A stretch of 64,000 nt of DNA from Henricia sp. BOLD:AAB3569 (GCA_037783545.1 JBBELK010000028.1:1-64000); one strand, 5' to 3'; shown: positions 27,301 to 36,069, counted from the first letter of the stretch. Notes: generated by a model from the letters alone, not told the origin. Program-made: numbers and translations.

Positions 27301-29240
27301 TACGGCCGTTGACTCACCCCAGATTGTGATGGGAATTAGGTCAAAGTGTGTCCCAAATGCCGGCAAATTTGGAAATCAAGGAATTTTCCAACCAACTTCA
27401 AATTTTGCATGCTCCAAACTGTATATATTCCGCACTTGTCATGCAAAATTGACAGATTTTCGCTGGGAAATGACGGAGAAATTTCAGAGTTTAGGGAAAA
27501 CGGAGCTCGGCTACGTGGTTATTCCCCTAACCGTGGCTGTTGGGACACCCTGCGCTGCGCTGGTGTACATTTGTACGGCCGTTGACTCACCCCAGATTGT
27601 GACGGGAATTAGGTCAAAGTGTGTCCCAAATGGCGGCAAATTTGGAAATCAAGGAATTTTCCAACCAACTTCAAATTTTGCATGCTCCAAACTGTATATA
27701 TTCCGCACTTGTCATGCAAAATTGACAGATTTTCGCTGGGAAATGACGGAGAAATTTCAGAGTTTAGGGAAAACGGAGCTCGGCTACGTGGTTATTCCCC
27801 TAACCGTGGCTGTTGGGACACCCTGCGCTGCGCTGGTGTACATTTGTATGGCCGTTGACTCACCCCAGATTGTGACGGGAATTAGGTCAAAGTGTGTCCC
27901 AAATGCCGGTAAATTTGGAAATCAAGGAATTTTCCAACCAACTTCAAATTTTGCATGCTCCAAACTGTATATATTCCGCACTTGTCATGCAAAATTGACA
28001 GATTTTCGCTGGGAAATGACGGAGAAATTTCAGAGTTTAGGGAAAACGGAGCTCGGCTACGTGGTTATTCCCCTAACCGTGGCTGTTGGGACACCCTGCG
28101 CTGCGCTGGTGTACATTTGTACGGCCGTTGACTCACCCCAGATTGTGACGGGAATTAGGTCAAAGTGTGTCCCAAATGCCGGCAAATTTGGAAATCAAGG
28201 AATTTTCCAACCAACTTCAAATTTTGCATGCTCCAAACTGTATATATTCCGCACTTGTCATGCAAAATTGACAGATTTTCGCTGGGAAATGACGGAGAAA
28301 TTTCAGAGTTTAGGGAAAACGGAGCTGGGCTACCTTGTTATTCCCCTAACCGTGGCTGTTGGGACACCCTGCGCTGCGCTGGTGTACATTTGTACGGCCG
28401 TTGACTCACCCCATATTGTGACGGGAATTAGGTCAAAGTGTGTCCCAAATGCCGGCAAATTTGGAAATCAAGGAATTTTCCAACCAACTTCAAATTTTCC
28501 ATGCTCCAAACTGTATATATTCCGCACTTGTCATGCAAAATTGACAGATTTTCGCTGGGAAATGACTGAGAAATTTCAGAGTTTAGGGAAAACGGAGCTC
28601 GGCTACGTGGTTATTCCCCTAACCGTGGCTGTTGGGACACCCTGCGCTGCGCTGGTGTACATTTGTACGGCCGTTGACTCACCCCAGATTGTGACGGGAA
28701 TTAGGTCAAAGTGTGTCCCAAATGCCGGCAAATTTGGAAATCAAGGAATTTTCCAACCAACTTCAAATTTTGCATGCTCCAAACTGTATATATTCCGCAC
28801 TTGTCATGCAAAATTGACAGATTTTCGCTGGGAAATGACGGAGAAATTTCAGAGTTTAGGGAAAACGGAGCTCGGCTACGTGGTTATTCCCCTAACCGTG
28901 GCTGTTGGGACACCCTGCGCTGCGCTGGTGTACATTTGTACGGCCGTTGACTCACCCCAGATTGTGACGGGAATTAGGTCAAAGTGTGTCCCAAATGCCG
29001 GCAAATTTGGAAATCAAGGAATTTTCCAACCAACTTCAAATTTTGCATGCTCCAAACTGTATATATTCCGCACTTGTCATGCAAAATTGACAGATTTTCG
29101 CTGGGAAATGACGACGAAATTTCAGAGTTTAGGGAAAACGGAGCTCGGCTACGTGGTTATTCCCCTAACCGTGGCTGTTGGGACACCCTGCGCTGCGCTG
29201 GTGTACATTTGTACGGCCGTTGACTCACCCCAGATTGTGA
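24343..29240 (+). repeat. Nine- and eight-monomer higher-order repeats
   Basis: Ordered private variants repeat along this stretch. ATGACGACGAAATT occurs at ~24468, ~26925 and ~29109, GTGATGGG at ~24869 and ~27326, AATGGCGGCAAA at ~25174, ~25720 and ~27631, TGTATGGCC at ~25388, ~25934 and ~27845, CCCCATATTG at ~26226 and ~28410, and TTTTCCATGCTCC at ~26312 and ~28496. The first block spans nine monomers (2457 bp) and the second eight (2184 bp). One extra GGCGG/TATGG step in the first block accounts for the difference. The array ends shortly after the third ATGACGACG unit. Confidence 0.85.
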
Positions 29241-29422
29241 CGGGAATTAGGTCAAAGTGTGTCCCAAATGCCGGCAAATTTGGAAATCAAGGAATTTTCC
29301 AACCAACTTCAAATTTTGCATGCTCCAAACTGTATATATTCCGCACTTGTCATGCAAAATTGACAGATTTTCGCTGGGAAATGACGGAGAAATTTCAGAG
29401 TTTAGGGAAAACGGAGCTCGGC

Positions 29423-29565
29423 AGGTTAATATTGGCCCTGCCCCAAAAAAGAAGCCAGCTGCAAAGAAAAAATCACTTTCGAGACAACAACACCGTCTGA
29501 AAACACGCCGACAGAAACAACTAAAGGGACCAACATGGGCTGATGTGGTGGGCAAATTTGCTTAA
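29423..29565 (+). other. Lys/Arg-rich open tail at the satellite junction, possible terminal exon or gene remnant
   Basis: Immediately after the array breaks off, a forward frame continues from the satellite into 46 codons of unique sequence ending at TAA 29563-29565. The peptide is strongly basic, with runs such as PKKKPAAKKK followed by Gln/Arg/Lys-rich sequence and a final PTWADVVGKFA. That composition differs sharply from the satellite frames. The sequence at the junction reads CGGCAG-GTTAAT, so an acceptor-like AG is present but without a polypyrimidine tract. An AAG-GTATGT donor-like motif follows the stop at 29566-29574. It could be the 3' end of a gene truncated by the array, a retroelement ORF tail, or chance. 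I do not recognise the protein, and no upstream exon is in view. Confidence 0.3.
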
Positions 29566-29609
29566 AAGGTATGTGAAATGAATTCAAGGACTAATTTCAC
29601 CGGTATCAC

Positions 29610-30490
29610 CACAAATGCATAGTTCCGAGTTTGCCCAATTAACCCAGCCCCTTGGGCTTGGATATTGTTGCTATGCCTCACACGCTATCGTCAACATGTC
29701 CACACACACTGCACAAACTGATGGGACTTTCAACGGAAAGCACAGATTCATTGGAGAAAACTCAAAGGTATTCATATTTCAGGGTCTACAGTTACCGTAG
29801 CACGCACTTAGTAAAAGGCCAGTGATACAGAGATGTCGTATATTCATAACAATTTGCTTTATTACCTTTGAACAGCGAATTGCCGGGCCTTGAAACCAAA
29901 AATTCAACCGAAACACCGCATACGGGCAGAAAATGGGCAGAAAATCGCGTGATGTTGGTTTGTGAGGCAATGCACTTTGACCCATGTGGGCACTGTCTAA
30001 TAGCTCTGTTTCGATTGGTCGGCGGGTTCGGTTGATTGACAGGTCAGAACTATGCATTCAACCGAACCCGCCGACCAATCACAACAGAGCTACCAGATAT
30101 CACTGACATAGGTCAAAGTGCACTGTCTCACAACAACATGATCACGCGATATGTTCTGCCGGCCCCATACAATTTGTACATGTATGCGATGATACGGGTG
30201 AATTATTTTGTTTCAAGGCCGGTCGTTTCGTTGTTCAAAAGGTACGAAAGCACGTATGTCATGATATGACATCCCTGTATTACTGGCCCTTTACTCTGTG
30301 TGTTCCAAGATAACTGTCGACCCTGAAACATGAATGCCTTTGAGTTTTCTCCAATGAATCTGTGCTTTCTGTTGAAAAGCCCATTGCTTTGTGCGTAGTG
30401 TGTCGCCATTTTGACGATAGCGTGTGAGTCATAGCAACAATATCCATGGGGGCGGAGTTAACTGGGCAAACTCGGAACTATGCATTGGCT
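29610..30490. repeat. ~880-bp fold-back palindromic element
   Basis: The sequence from ATGCATAGTTCCGAGTTTGC (29615) to 30035 reappears, inverted, from 30058 to GCAAACTCGGAACTATGCAT ending at 30484. The arms align almost throughout but are diverged (roughly four in five bases match). Well-conserved parts include CACACGCTATCGTCAA, AAGCACAGATTCATTGGAG and GTGCACTTTGACC-like words. The inner 34 bp on each side (30002-30035 and 30058-30091) are nearly perfect and include CCAAT-type words (GATTGGTCGGCGGG and its complement). The loop is 22 nt at 30036-30057. It contains GAACTATGCAT, the same word as the outer terminus at 30475-30485. No transposase-like frame is present. It is best called a fold-back or MITE-like element, or an old inverted duplication. 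Confidence 0.85.
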
Positions 30491-30629
30491 GCAGTGATTT
30501 GTTATGTCAGGCGCACTTAATATGCTGAAGTATGATGCAAATCTTGCACACTTACACCTCATGAGTGGCATTCATGCAATTTGCACACGAAAAAAAAACA
30601 GTTTGTGAATCTCATGTACATTTACATGC
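30491..30629. other. Unassigned AT-rich linker
   Basis: No ORF of note, repeat or RNA signature was seen between the fold-back element and the first MITE, apart from a short A-run near 30591. Confidence 0.5.
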
Positions 30630-30852
30630 GAGTCTTTCCACGGTAAAGGGGGCATTTTGGCAATACAGACCAAAATGTAACACCGGCTTTTTAGAAAGGC
30701 ATGTTGTCACACTATTTGTAACCCTATTTGGGCCTAAGTTATCTCTTCAGAACAACTTAAACTTATTTATTTTATTTTGAGACCAGACAAAGGTATCTCC
30801 TTGAAAATATGGTCTGTGTTGCCAAAATGCCCCCTTTACTGTGGAAAGACCC
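30630..30852. mobile_element. MITE A1, 223 bp, ~43-bp terminal inverted repeats
   Basis: The left end from 30630 (GAGTCTTTCCACGGTAAAGG, continuing GGGCATTTTGGCAATACAGACCA) is matched in inverse by TGGTCTGTGTTGCCAAAATG followed by CCCCCTTTACTGTGGAAAGACCC, ending at 30852. Only about three of the first 43 positions differ. The interior is AT-rich and has no credible transposase frame. The ends match the GGGTCTTTC/GAAAGACCC termini of the element at 32341-32585, so both probably belong to one superfamily. No clean target-site duplication is visible (ATGC on the left, ACGT on the right), so it is an older insertion or the exact ends are a few bases off. Confidence 0.85.
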
Positions 30853-30887
30853 ACGTATCAGTTTTGTAGATGTGGTGTATCATGCAT

Positions 30888-30896
30888 GTATTACAC
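30888..30896 (+). repeat. Target-site duplication, left copy (GTATTACAC)
   Basis: A 9-bp direct repeat, GTATTACAC, abuts the left TIR of the 857-bp element and is repeated without mismatch at 31754-31762. Confidence 0.85.
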
Positions 30897-31753
30897 TAGC
30901 CTTGTCCAAGGCCGTCTGCAGGTTTTTTTGCTGTACGAGGGAATATCTAGTCTAGCGCATGCAAACTGCACACGGCATCAAAACGAGCCACTTTGAGACG
31001 ATTTCTGTAGTAAACCCGTACGGCAATACATACTGCGTACTAGCTGCGTACGGCCTGGTCTAGCTCGATAGACAGCCTTGTGGAGTCTGTAACTTCCGGT
31101 TTAATGTGTTTCTTTATATTTTCGGCCGGTTTTGGCCGAAAATGGGCAGGCTTTGGATATGCGGGTATGCAAGGTATGAATATTTAACATTTGTCTTCAG
31201 CCAATCAAGAGCTTCATGAGTAGCACGTAATGCCGCGAAGTATGCATTATGCACGTCATGGCGTCCTCATGTTACGAGAACCGTGGCATGATCGATGGAC
31301 GAAAACAACAAATATTCTCGGGTTCGTAGCATTTATTGTGCTTGTCTGTTTACGTATTTGATTACACTTCTGGGGGACAACGGTCGTAATATGACAGCTT
31401 TCCTGAATGATTTTGTGGGAGCTCTTAATACTGCCATGGATGAACAAACTGGGGATCGCAGATCATAGCGTTTTTCAAACATAGCCTGGCGTGCGTCGAC
31501 CAATGAAATCTCAGCTCACGCTGGGGTGGTTTCCCTATTACTGTTATGAGTTTCGCTGGCTGAATGCAGAACCATCAAGGCTTTGGGTTTAGGACCGTAC
31601 CGATACATGTACGTGCATGTGTGCATAGTCGTAGCGCGGCGCGTTGTGAGCCAATATACGTGCAACAGATTCCGTATAACTCGTAAGCGCTTTGTTCAGT
31701 TTTATCTTCAGCGGGCCGTCTAGAAGACAAGCCCAAAGCCTTGGTCAAGGCTA
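30897..31753. mobile_element. Non-autonomous DNA transposon, 857 bp, 9-bp TSD (Mutator-like candidate)
   Basis: The element begins TAGCCTTGTCCAAGGC and ends GCCTTGGTCAAGGCTA, a 16-bp TIR with one mismatch. It is flanked by a perfect GTATTACAC direct repeat. Each TIR is itself nearly palindromic (CCTTG-N-CCAAGG). An internal copy of the subterminal word lies at about 31574-31592 (CATCAAGGCTTTGGGTTTA), inverted relative to the right end (CAAGCCCAAAGCCTTGGTC). A strong hairpin TTTTCGGCC-GGTTTT-GGCCGAAAA lies near 31119-31142. No frame resembles a transposase. A 9-bp duplication is typical of Mutator-like elements, but short TIRs and the absence of coding sequence leave the superfamily open. Confidence 0.8.
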
Positions 31754-31762
31754 GTATTACAC
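31754..31762 (+). repeat. Target-site duplication, right copy (GTATTACAC)
   Basis: Exact repeat of 30888-30896, immediately after the right TIR. Confidence 0.85.
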
Positions 31763-32340
31763 CTTTTCTAATTTTGCATTGCCACGTGTGGCACACAGCT
31801 TACATAACCAGCTTTGTTATTGGCTTACAGGCTAAATCCCAGCAAATGATACTACAAGTTGGTTGACGTCTCCCGAGCAGCCCGCGATTTTGGACACTGA
31901 ACGAATGACTTCCGCTGTACTGTGTCTCCGGCCACAATGTCATCGGGCCACTGGCAAGTTGTTTTAGGCTTCTCAAAATAGTCTGGTAGCATTGAATGCT
32001 AAAGGCAAGGGTATACATGTACATGTATCAGACATTTACGACAAATTTCCTCCTTTTGCGATTGTTTATCACATTCAACTTTTTTTAAATTTTTTATTTT
32101 TGTATGGTACGCAAATTACAAATGTTTGCATAAATTATTAAAGCTTCCAAACTGCTATGCAAATGAATTTTTATTATGAACAGCAACTTCTGTGATGCGT
32201 TTTTGCTTCCTAAATTACTCCCTGGGATCTAATTGGGGAATAAAAAGGGATTTGGCAATTCTTAATGTTTTAAAACGGCTAAGGGCGTGGACGAGTGGTA
32301 CCGGTAATGGCCATTTAAATACCTTTTTGTGTATATATTA
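31763..32340. other. Non-coding spacer segment, no recognised feature
   Basis: About 580 bp without a convincing ORF or RNA gene. It contains a TATACATGTACATGTATC palindromic word near 32012-32029 and a T/A-rich stretch near 32074-32104. The four bases just before 32341 are ATTA, the left target-site copy of the next element. Confidence 0.5.
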
Positions 32341-32585
32341 GGGTCTTTCTAGAAAAATAGGGGTCCACAAGTGTGACATTTAGTGTCCCCCGTTACACCT
32401 GATGTGTTATTTTTCCAAAAAAAATCATTAAAATTCATTTTAAACCATTTTGTATGAATTGTACTTTATGTACTCACTCTTTGAGATGAAAGGTATTTAA
32501 AGAATGTGTCCTGAATTTACAAAAAACAAGATGTAAAATGTAACGGGGGACACCAACATTGGACCCCTAATTTATAGAAAGACCC
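32341..32585. mobile_element. MITE A2, 245 bp, GGGTCTTTC termini, ATTA target duplication
   Basis: The left end GGGTCTTTCTAGAAAAATAG, followed by GGGTCCA and, further in, GTGTCCCCCGTTACA, is mirrored by TGTAACGGGGGACAC, TGGACCCCTAATTTATAGAA and GACCC ending at 32585. ATTA lies directly on both sides (32337-32340 and 32586-32589), a 4-bp target-site duplication. The interior is AT-rich with no coding potential. The terminal ten bases match MITE A1 at 30630-30852, but the interiors differ, so they may be two subfamilies mobilised by the same transposase. No autonomous partner is in the window. Confidence 0.88.
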
Positions 32586-32638
32586 ATTAGTAAAACCAAA
32601 ATTAGCTTGCCATTTTGTCATGTTTTCCATTGTACTTT

Positions 32639-33184
32639 CCTACATGCATAGTGTTCATTTAAACTATACTGTGCATAAAGTTGTTTTTATTCAATCGTTC
32701 GCGTAATGCAGGCGTGTTGTATGCATACGACGGGGTACTTATTTTTGTCACAGTGCACGTTTTGCTTTCTAGCGTGTGCAATTTCTGTGTGCATGTTCCA
32801 TATGCGCTGACTAGGGTGTGAGCCAGGCAAGAGTGTTAATAAGACTGGCTCACTGGTATTTATTGTCCATTTATAAATATTATACATTTAACGCATCCCT
32901 GTTTGCTGAGAGCATGTCACGTGGGCAGTTTTAAAATAACGATAAAGGACCGGCCTGTCTTAAACATTTTGGACCCTGGCTCGCATATAGCGCCCGCGCA
33001 CTGGTCAGCACATGCACACAGAAACTGCACACTCCCAAAAGCATGGTGTGCACTGTGAAAAAGTCTTACCGGTCGTGTTCGTGCATGTACTATGTACACA
33101 ACACACTTGCATTATGCATAACGCGCACAATCGAACAACAACTCCTCGACGCACAGCTAGCCGTTCATACGAATGTTGTGTAGG
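32639..33184. repeat. 546-bp degenerate inverted repeat
   Basis: The outer ends are CCTACATG (32639) and TGTGTAGG (to 33184). Inside, words pair across the centre near 32911: CAATCGTTCGCGTAATGC with GCATAACGCGCACAATCG, TTTTTGTCACAGTGCAC with GTGCACTGTGAAAAAG, and GTGTGCAATTTCTGTGTGC with GCACACAGAAACTGCACAC. GTGAGCCAGG pairs with CCTGGCTCGC. Matching is imperfect with small gaps, so the element is old. There is no TSD that I can define and no coding potential. Its central part (roughly 32815-32948) is also present as a direct copy at 33282-33405. Confidence 0.75.
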
Positions 33185-33281
33185 GAATGGGTCACGTAAC
33201 GTAAGTGAATGCAGAACATGGCTGAAACGACAAGCTAATTTTTATGAGTTTTAATGATTTACACAAACGTGGGATTAAAAA

Positions 33282-33405
33282 TAGGCTCGAGCAAAATGTT
33301 GAAGACTGGCCAAAACTAAATACCATACATAAATACCAGAGACAGTCTACGCATCCTCATTGGCTGAGAGCACATGTGACCAGTTTTAAAATAATGATGA
33401 AGCCA
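33282..33405 (+). repeat. Direct copy of the core of the 32.6-33.2 kb inverted repeat
   Basis: ACGCATCCTCATTGGCTGAG, AGCACATGTGACC and CAGTTTTAAAATAATGATG at 33350-33402 match ACGCATCCCTGTTTGCTGAG, AGCATGTCACGTGG and CAGTTTTAAAATAACGATA at 32891-32944. The match extends upstream through an AAGACTGGC word near 33301, equivalent to 32839. Similarity is moderate with small indels. It suggests either a second truncated insertion of the same element family or an old local duplication. Confidence 0.65.
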
Positions 33406-34302
33406 GTGATTTACCGAAGGTGATCATAAGTGTGCTAACGATAAATGTCTGTAACTTAATTACGTGTTTATTACGAAGACGGATTTGTTGTCATGAGCGA
33501 ACTTGGGCATTAATAACATGTGGGTACTTGCACTCGGGTGTTTAACCTTTTGCCGTGAGTTAGACGTGTATAACTTAATCAGGTTTCGTAATTCGATGAC
33601 TTATTTATAGGTGCATGTCAATCGTCTTGTTTATTGTATTAAGTATGTGTAAATATGTGAACATTTCTGATTTTGAAGATACCAATCATGTGTTCTGCAT
33701 GTACCTTTAACCCTTTTAGTAAAATGCAAATGATGAACATATGTACTCTACCTTTTAAAAATTAATGAAGAGCAGAAGAATTACACAGTTGGCGTGGGTT
33801 TTCACAAAGTTACAAAGAGGATTCACCTTAAATTAGTGCTAATTACATGAAACATTATTCAAAATGATACAGGCATGCAACTTTTCAGCTGATCAGCTGA
33901 TTTCCTCTTTTTTTGTTTACTCATCTTTCCCATTGAAAATTGGAAAAACATTGTACAAACTTGGAGATTGTTTGCATTTTCTCCTTTTTTTTGTAATTGC
34001 TTGCTTGGTGATCATAAAAACCGCGGCATGTTAAATTATTCTGAACGAAATGCTTTTATTTAAAACAAAATAATTGAAGACGGTTTTAAAGAAAATGCAC
34101 AGTTGTTTGGATTATCACTGTTTTCTAGGGCAAAAAAAGAAGTATCTCTAGTGCATAAATACTCCATTTTTTCAAGTTAATATGGGAAATGCCATACGTG
34201 TATTTCAACTCCTGTGAAAATTGAAATGTACTGCACCAGTATTTATTTATTTATTTTTGACTGAGGTTAGAAATGTTTATTGTTGAAGGTTGGTGAGTCG
34301 AC
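33406..34302. other. AT-rich non-coding segment
   Basis: About 900 bp with no ORF above chance, no tRNA-like cloverleaf and no TIR element that I could pair. It includes the perfect 16-bp palindrome TCAGCTGATCAGCTGA at 33885-33900 and a short ATTTATTTATTTATTT run near 34241. Confidence 0.5.
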
Positions 34303-34653
34303 TTAAAGGCCCATTGTATTATTTGCAATAACCCAATTTTGTTTTTCATGAGTTGACAAGAAAAACCTTACTCAAAGTGTTGATAACAATGGTAACAAAC
34401 ACCACATGAGTTTATTTCCGTCAAAATGGTACATGTATTTCATGTTGGAAATTGACGGTTTCAAGTGGTGGTTTTCAAAAAAGTGTCATACACTGTACGC
34501 AAAATCCATACAGGTTTTCTGAAGCATTTATGCATCTCTGTAGCTAGAATTTCTTCAGGTCAGTTTATCAACATTCTTCCTTAGATATGTTACACCGATA
34601 TTCTACAAATCTGTAAAAAGTTTGATTTTGCAAATGATACATAGGGCCTTTAA
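34303..34653. mobile_element. piggyBac-type MITE, TTAA-flanked, 351 bp
   Basis: The element starts TTAAAGGCCCATTGTATTAT and continues TTGCAATAACCCAA. The reverse complement of its right end reads TTAAAGGCCCTATGTATCAT then TTGCAAAATCAAAC, giving TIRs of about 30 bp with a few mismatches. TTAA at 34303-34306 and 34650-34653 is the target duplication expected for piggyBac-like elements. The interior is AT-rich and carries a hairpin (CCGTCAA near 34419 with TTGACGG near 34452). No transposase frame is present, so it is non-autonomous. Confidence 0.8.
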
Positions 34654-34947
34654 CGATGCACTATGATTCATCATTGGGGCCATCCATGGAGAACTACTCC
34701 ATGGAGGTAGGGAGGTTCAGACCCAGTGCGTAGCCAATGTAGAATTAAGTGATTAGATTATGTCAAAAACATTTTGCCAAAAATGCTTAACAGGGTAGGG
34801 GAGGGTCTAAAAAGTTGGCATTTCCTCCATACCTACTTTATAGACAGCCCCTCTCTTGACTTGCGAGTTAGTAACCCGTCATGACGGGGATGCCCTGCCT
34901 TTTAACGATTTTATGATGAAGAATCCAGCACTGTTATGATGAGTCAA
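34654..34947. other. Unassigned segment with two compact palindromes
   Basis: No gene seen. It contains a perfect stem CCATGGAG-AACTA-CTCCATGG at 34684-34704 and the 14-bp palindrome CCCGTCATGACGGG at 34875-34888. Either could be the end of a degraded repeat, but I could not find a matching partner. Confidence 0.45.
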
Positions 34948-35112
34948 AAGACTGCCGAAGTTAATACGTCATATTTTGTTAGTTGCCTAGGCAATAGCTC
35001 TACACTAAAAATCACTGAACCGTGTCCCTGTGCTGTTGCAATCGTACTTTTTCCGACGGCCATGATGTTTAGAGCCAATTACCATGGAAAACACGTCACA
35101 CTTCGGCTGTCT
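34948..35112. mobile_element. MITE B, copy 1 (solo, diverged)
   Basis: About 165 bp bounded by AAGACTGCCGAAGT and ACTTCGGCTGTCT, inverted with one mismatch in the first 12 bases. It is the same element as the two copies at 35554-35720 and 36070-36236: shared words include TTGCCTAGGCA, CTAAAAATCACT, AACCGTGTCCC and GACGGCCATGAT. It differs at several tens of positions and sits outside the minisatellite, which indicates an independent insertion. No coding potential. Confidence 0.75.
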
Positions 35113-35385
35113 ATTGCGCATCGTAGCAAACATCTTGACTGATGGTGTTCATGTTTCTTGATATTTCGGGTAGAGAACAATTTGTGGTGTTTTTTATTTT
35201 AAATTTTTTTTATTTATTTTTGTATGTTTAACTACATGTATATTTATTTGTAAATATATACATTTTTATATTGATTTCGTCTCTTGAGTATCAAAATTAA
35301 TCTAGAGCAGTGAATGTACAGTAAACTCTTATTGTAACACCCCCGATATAAAGTTATGGCTGTTACTTTGTTCATTTTGTAATAT
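35113..35385. other. AT-rich non-coding segment
   Basis: No gene or paired repeat seen. It holds a T-rich stretch near 35188-35226 and TACATGTATATTTATTTG near 35233. Confidence 0.5.
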
Positions 35386-35553
35386 ATCATATGGGGACTG
35401 TCTAATTGCGCGTATGTGGTGAGCTGGCATTCTCACTTGGCATGCCTCACGATGGATAATAATTTTCCAAAAGTACAAAAGCAACAATCATATGGTGACT
35501 GTCTTGCGGTGAGCTGGATTTCTCTCTTGGCATACCTCACAAGGGATAATAAT

Positions 35554-35720
35554 AAGACTGCCGAAGTGAATACGTCACCTTTTGTTGGTTGCCTAGGCAG
35601 TTGGATCTAAACTAAAAATCACTCAACCGTGTCCCAGTGCTTTTCCAATGGTACTTTTCCCGACGGCCATGATAGTTTAAATTCAATTGCCATGGCAACC
35701 ACGTCACACTTCGGCTGTCT
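35554..35720. mobile_element. MITE B, copy 2, inserted in minisatellite
   Basis: A 167-bp element (AAGACTGCCGAAGTG to CACTTCGGCTGTCT) interrupts a minisatellite A unit between GGGATAATAAT and ATTGTCCAAAAG. Uninterrupted units such as the one at 35810 read GGGATAATAATTGTCCAAAA, which gives the empty site directly and implies a 2-bp AT overlap. Left and right inner sequences continue as imperfect inverted repeats. It is non-coding. Confidence 0.85.
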
Positions 35721-36069
35721 ATTGTCCAAAAGTACAACAGCAACAATCATATGGTGACTGTCTAAAGGTAAGCTGGCTTTCTCGCTTGGCATACCTCACG
35801 AGGGATAATAATTGTCCAAAAGCACAACAGCAACAATCATGTGGTGACTGTCTTGCGGTGAGCTGGCTTTCTCACTTTCAATACCTCACGCGAGATAAGC
35901 ACAACAGCAACAATCATATGGCGACTGTCTAAAGGTAAGCTGGCTTTCTCACTTGGCATACCTCACGAGGGATAATAATTGTCCAAAAGTACAACAGCAA
36001 CAATCATATGGTGACTGTCTTGCGGTGAGCTGGCTTTCTCACTTTCCATACCTCACGAGGGATAATAAT

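Larger units (their letters stand above)
1..29422 (+). repeat. Left satellite array, 273-bp monomer, ~108 tandem copies
   Basis: A head-to-tail tandem array whose words recur every 273 bp: GTGTGTCCCAAATGCCGG, TTGCATGCTCCAAACTG, TATATATTCCGCACTTGTC, GGAGCTCGGCTACGTGG and GTGTACATTTGTACGGCC. Most monomers differ from one another by only one or a few substitutions. The array is already running at base 1 and stops abruptly inside a monomer after GGAGCTCGGC at 29422. The monomer is exactly 91 codons, with one stop-free forward frame and a second frame open for 79 codons, which generates long accidental ORFs. Small hairpin-capable words occur in each unit: GGTTA-TTCCCC-TAACC and GTACA-TT-TGTAC. The left arm is diagnosed by GGGAAAACGGAGCTC. 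I recognise no named satellite family. A centromeric, pericentromeric or subtelomeric location is possible but not shown. Confidence 0.97.

Noticed and set aside
1-29422. CRISPR-like array
   Set aside because: The repeat is regular but the 273-bp units abut without unique spacers, and no cas genes or prokaryotic context are present.
23252-29500. 2082-codon open frame (and similar long frames in both arrays) as a repeat-protein gene
   Set aside because: It is a by-product of a 273-bp monomer with one stop-free frame. Start codons lie at arbitrary array positions, amino-acid changes are unconstrained, the equivalent frame is broken repeatedly by 1- and 2-bp indels elsewhere, and two other frames give equally regular ORFs.
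29615-30409. Short ORFs in both arms of the fold-back element as a conserved protein
   Set aside because: Similar peptides appear on both strands only because the arms are inverted copies. Frames are short, lack family motifs and do not match between arms over their full length.
29610-30490. LTR retrotransposon interpretation
   Set aside because: The repeated arms are inverted, not direct, and no TG...CA ends, primer-binding site or reverse transcriptase frame is present.
30565-33254. Assorted 60-80-codon ORFs in the spacer
   Set aside because: Length is at chance level for this composition, the frames cross TIR boundaries of mobile elements, and there are no recognisable domains.
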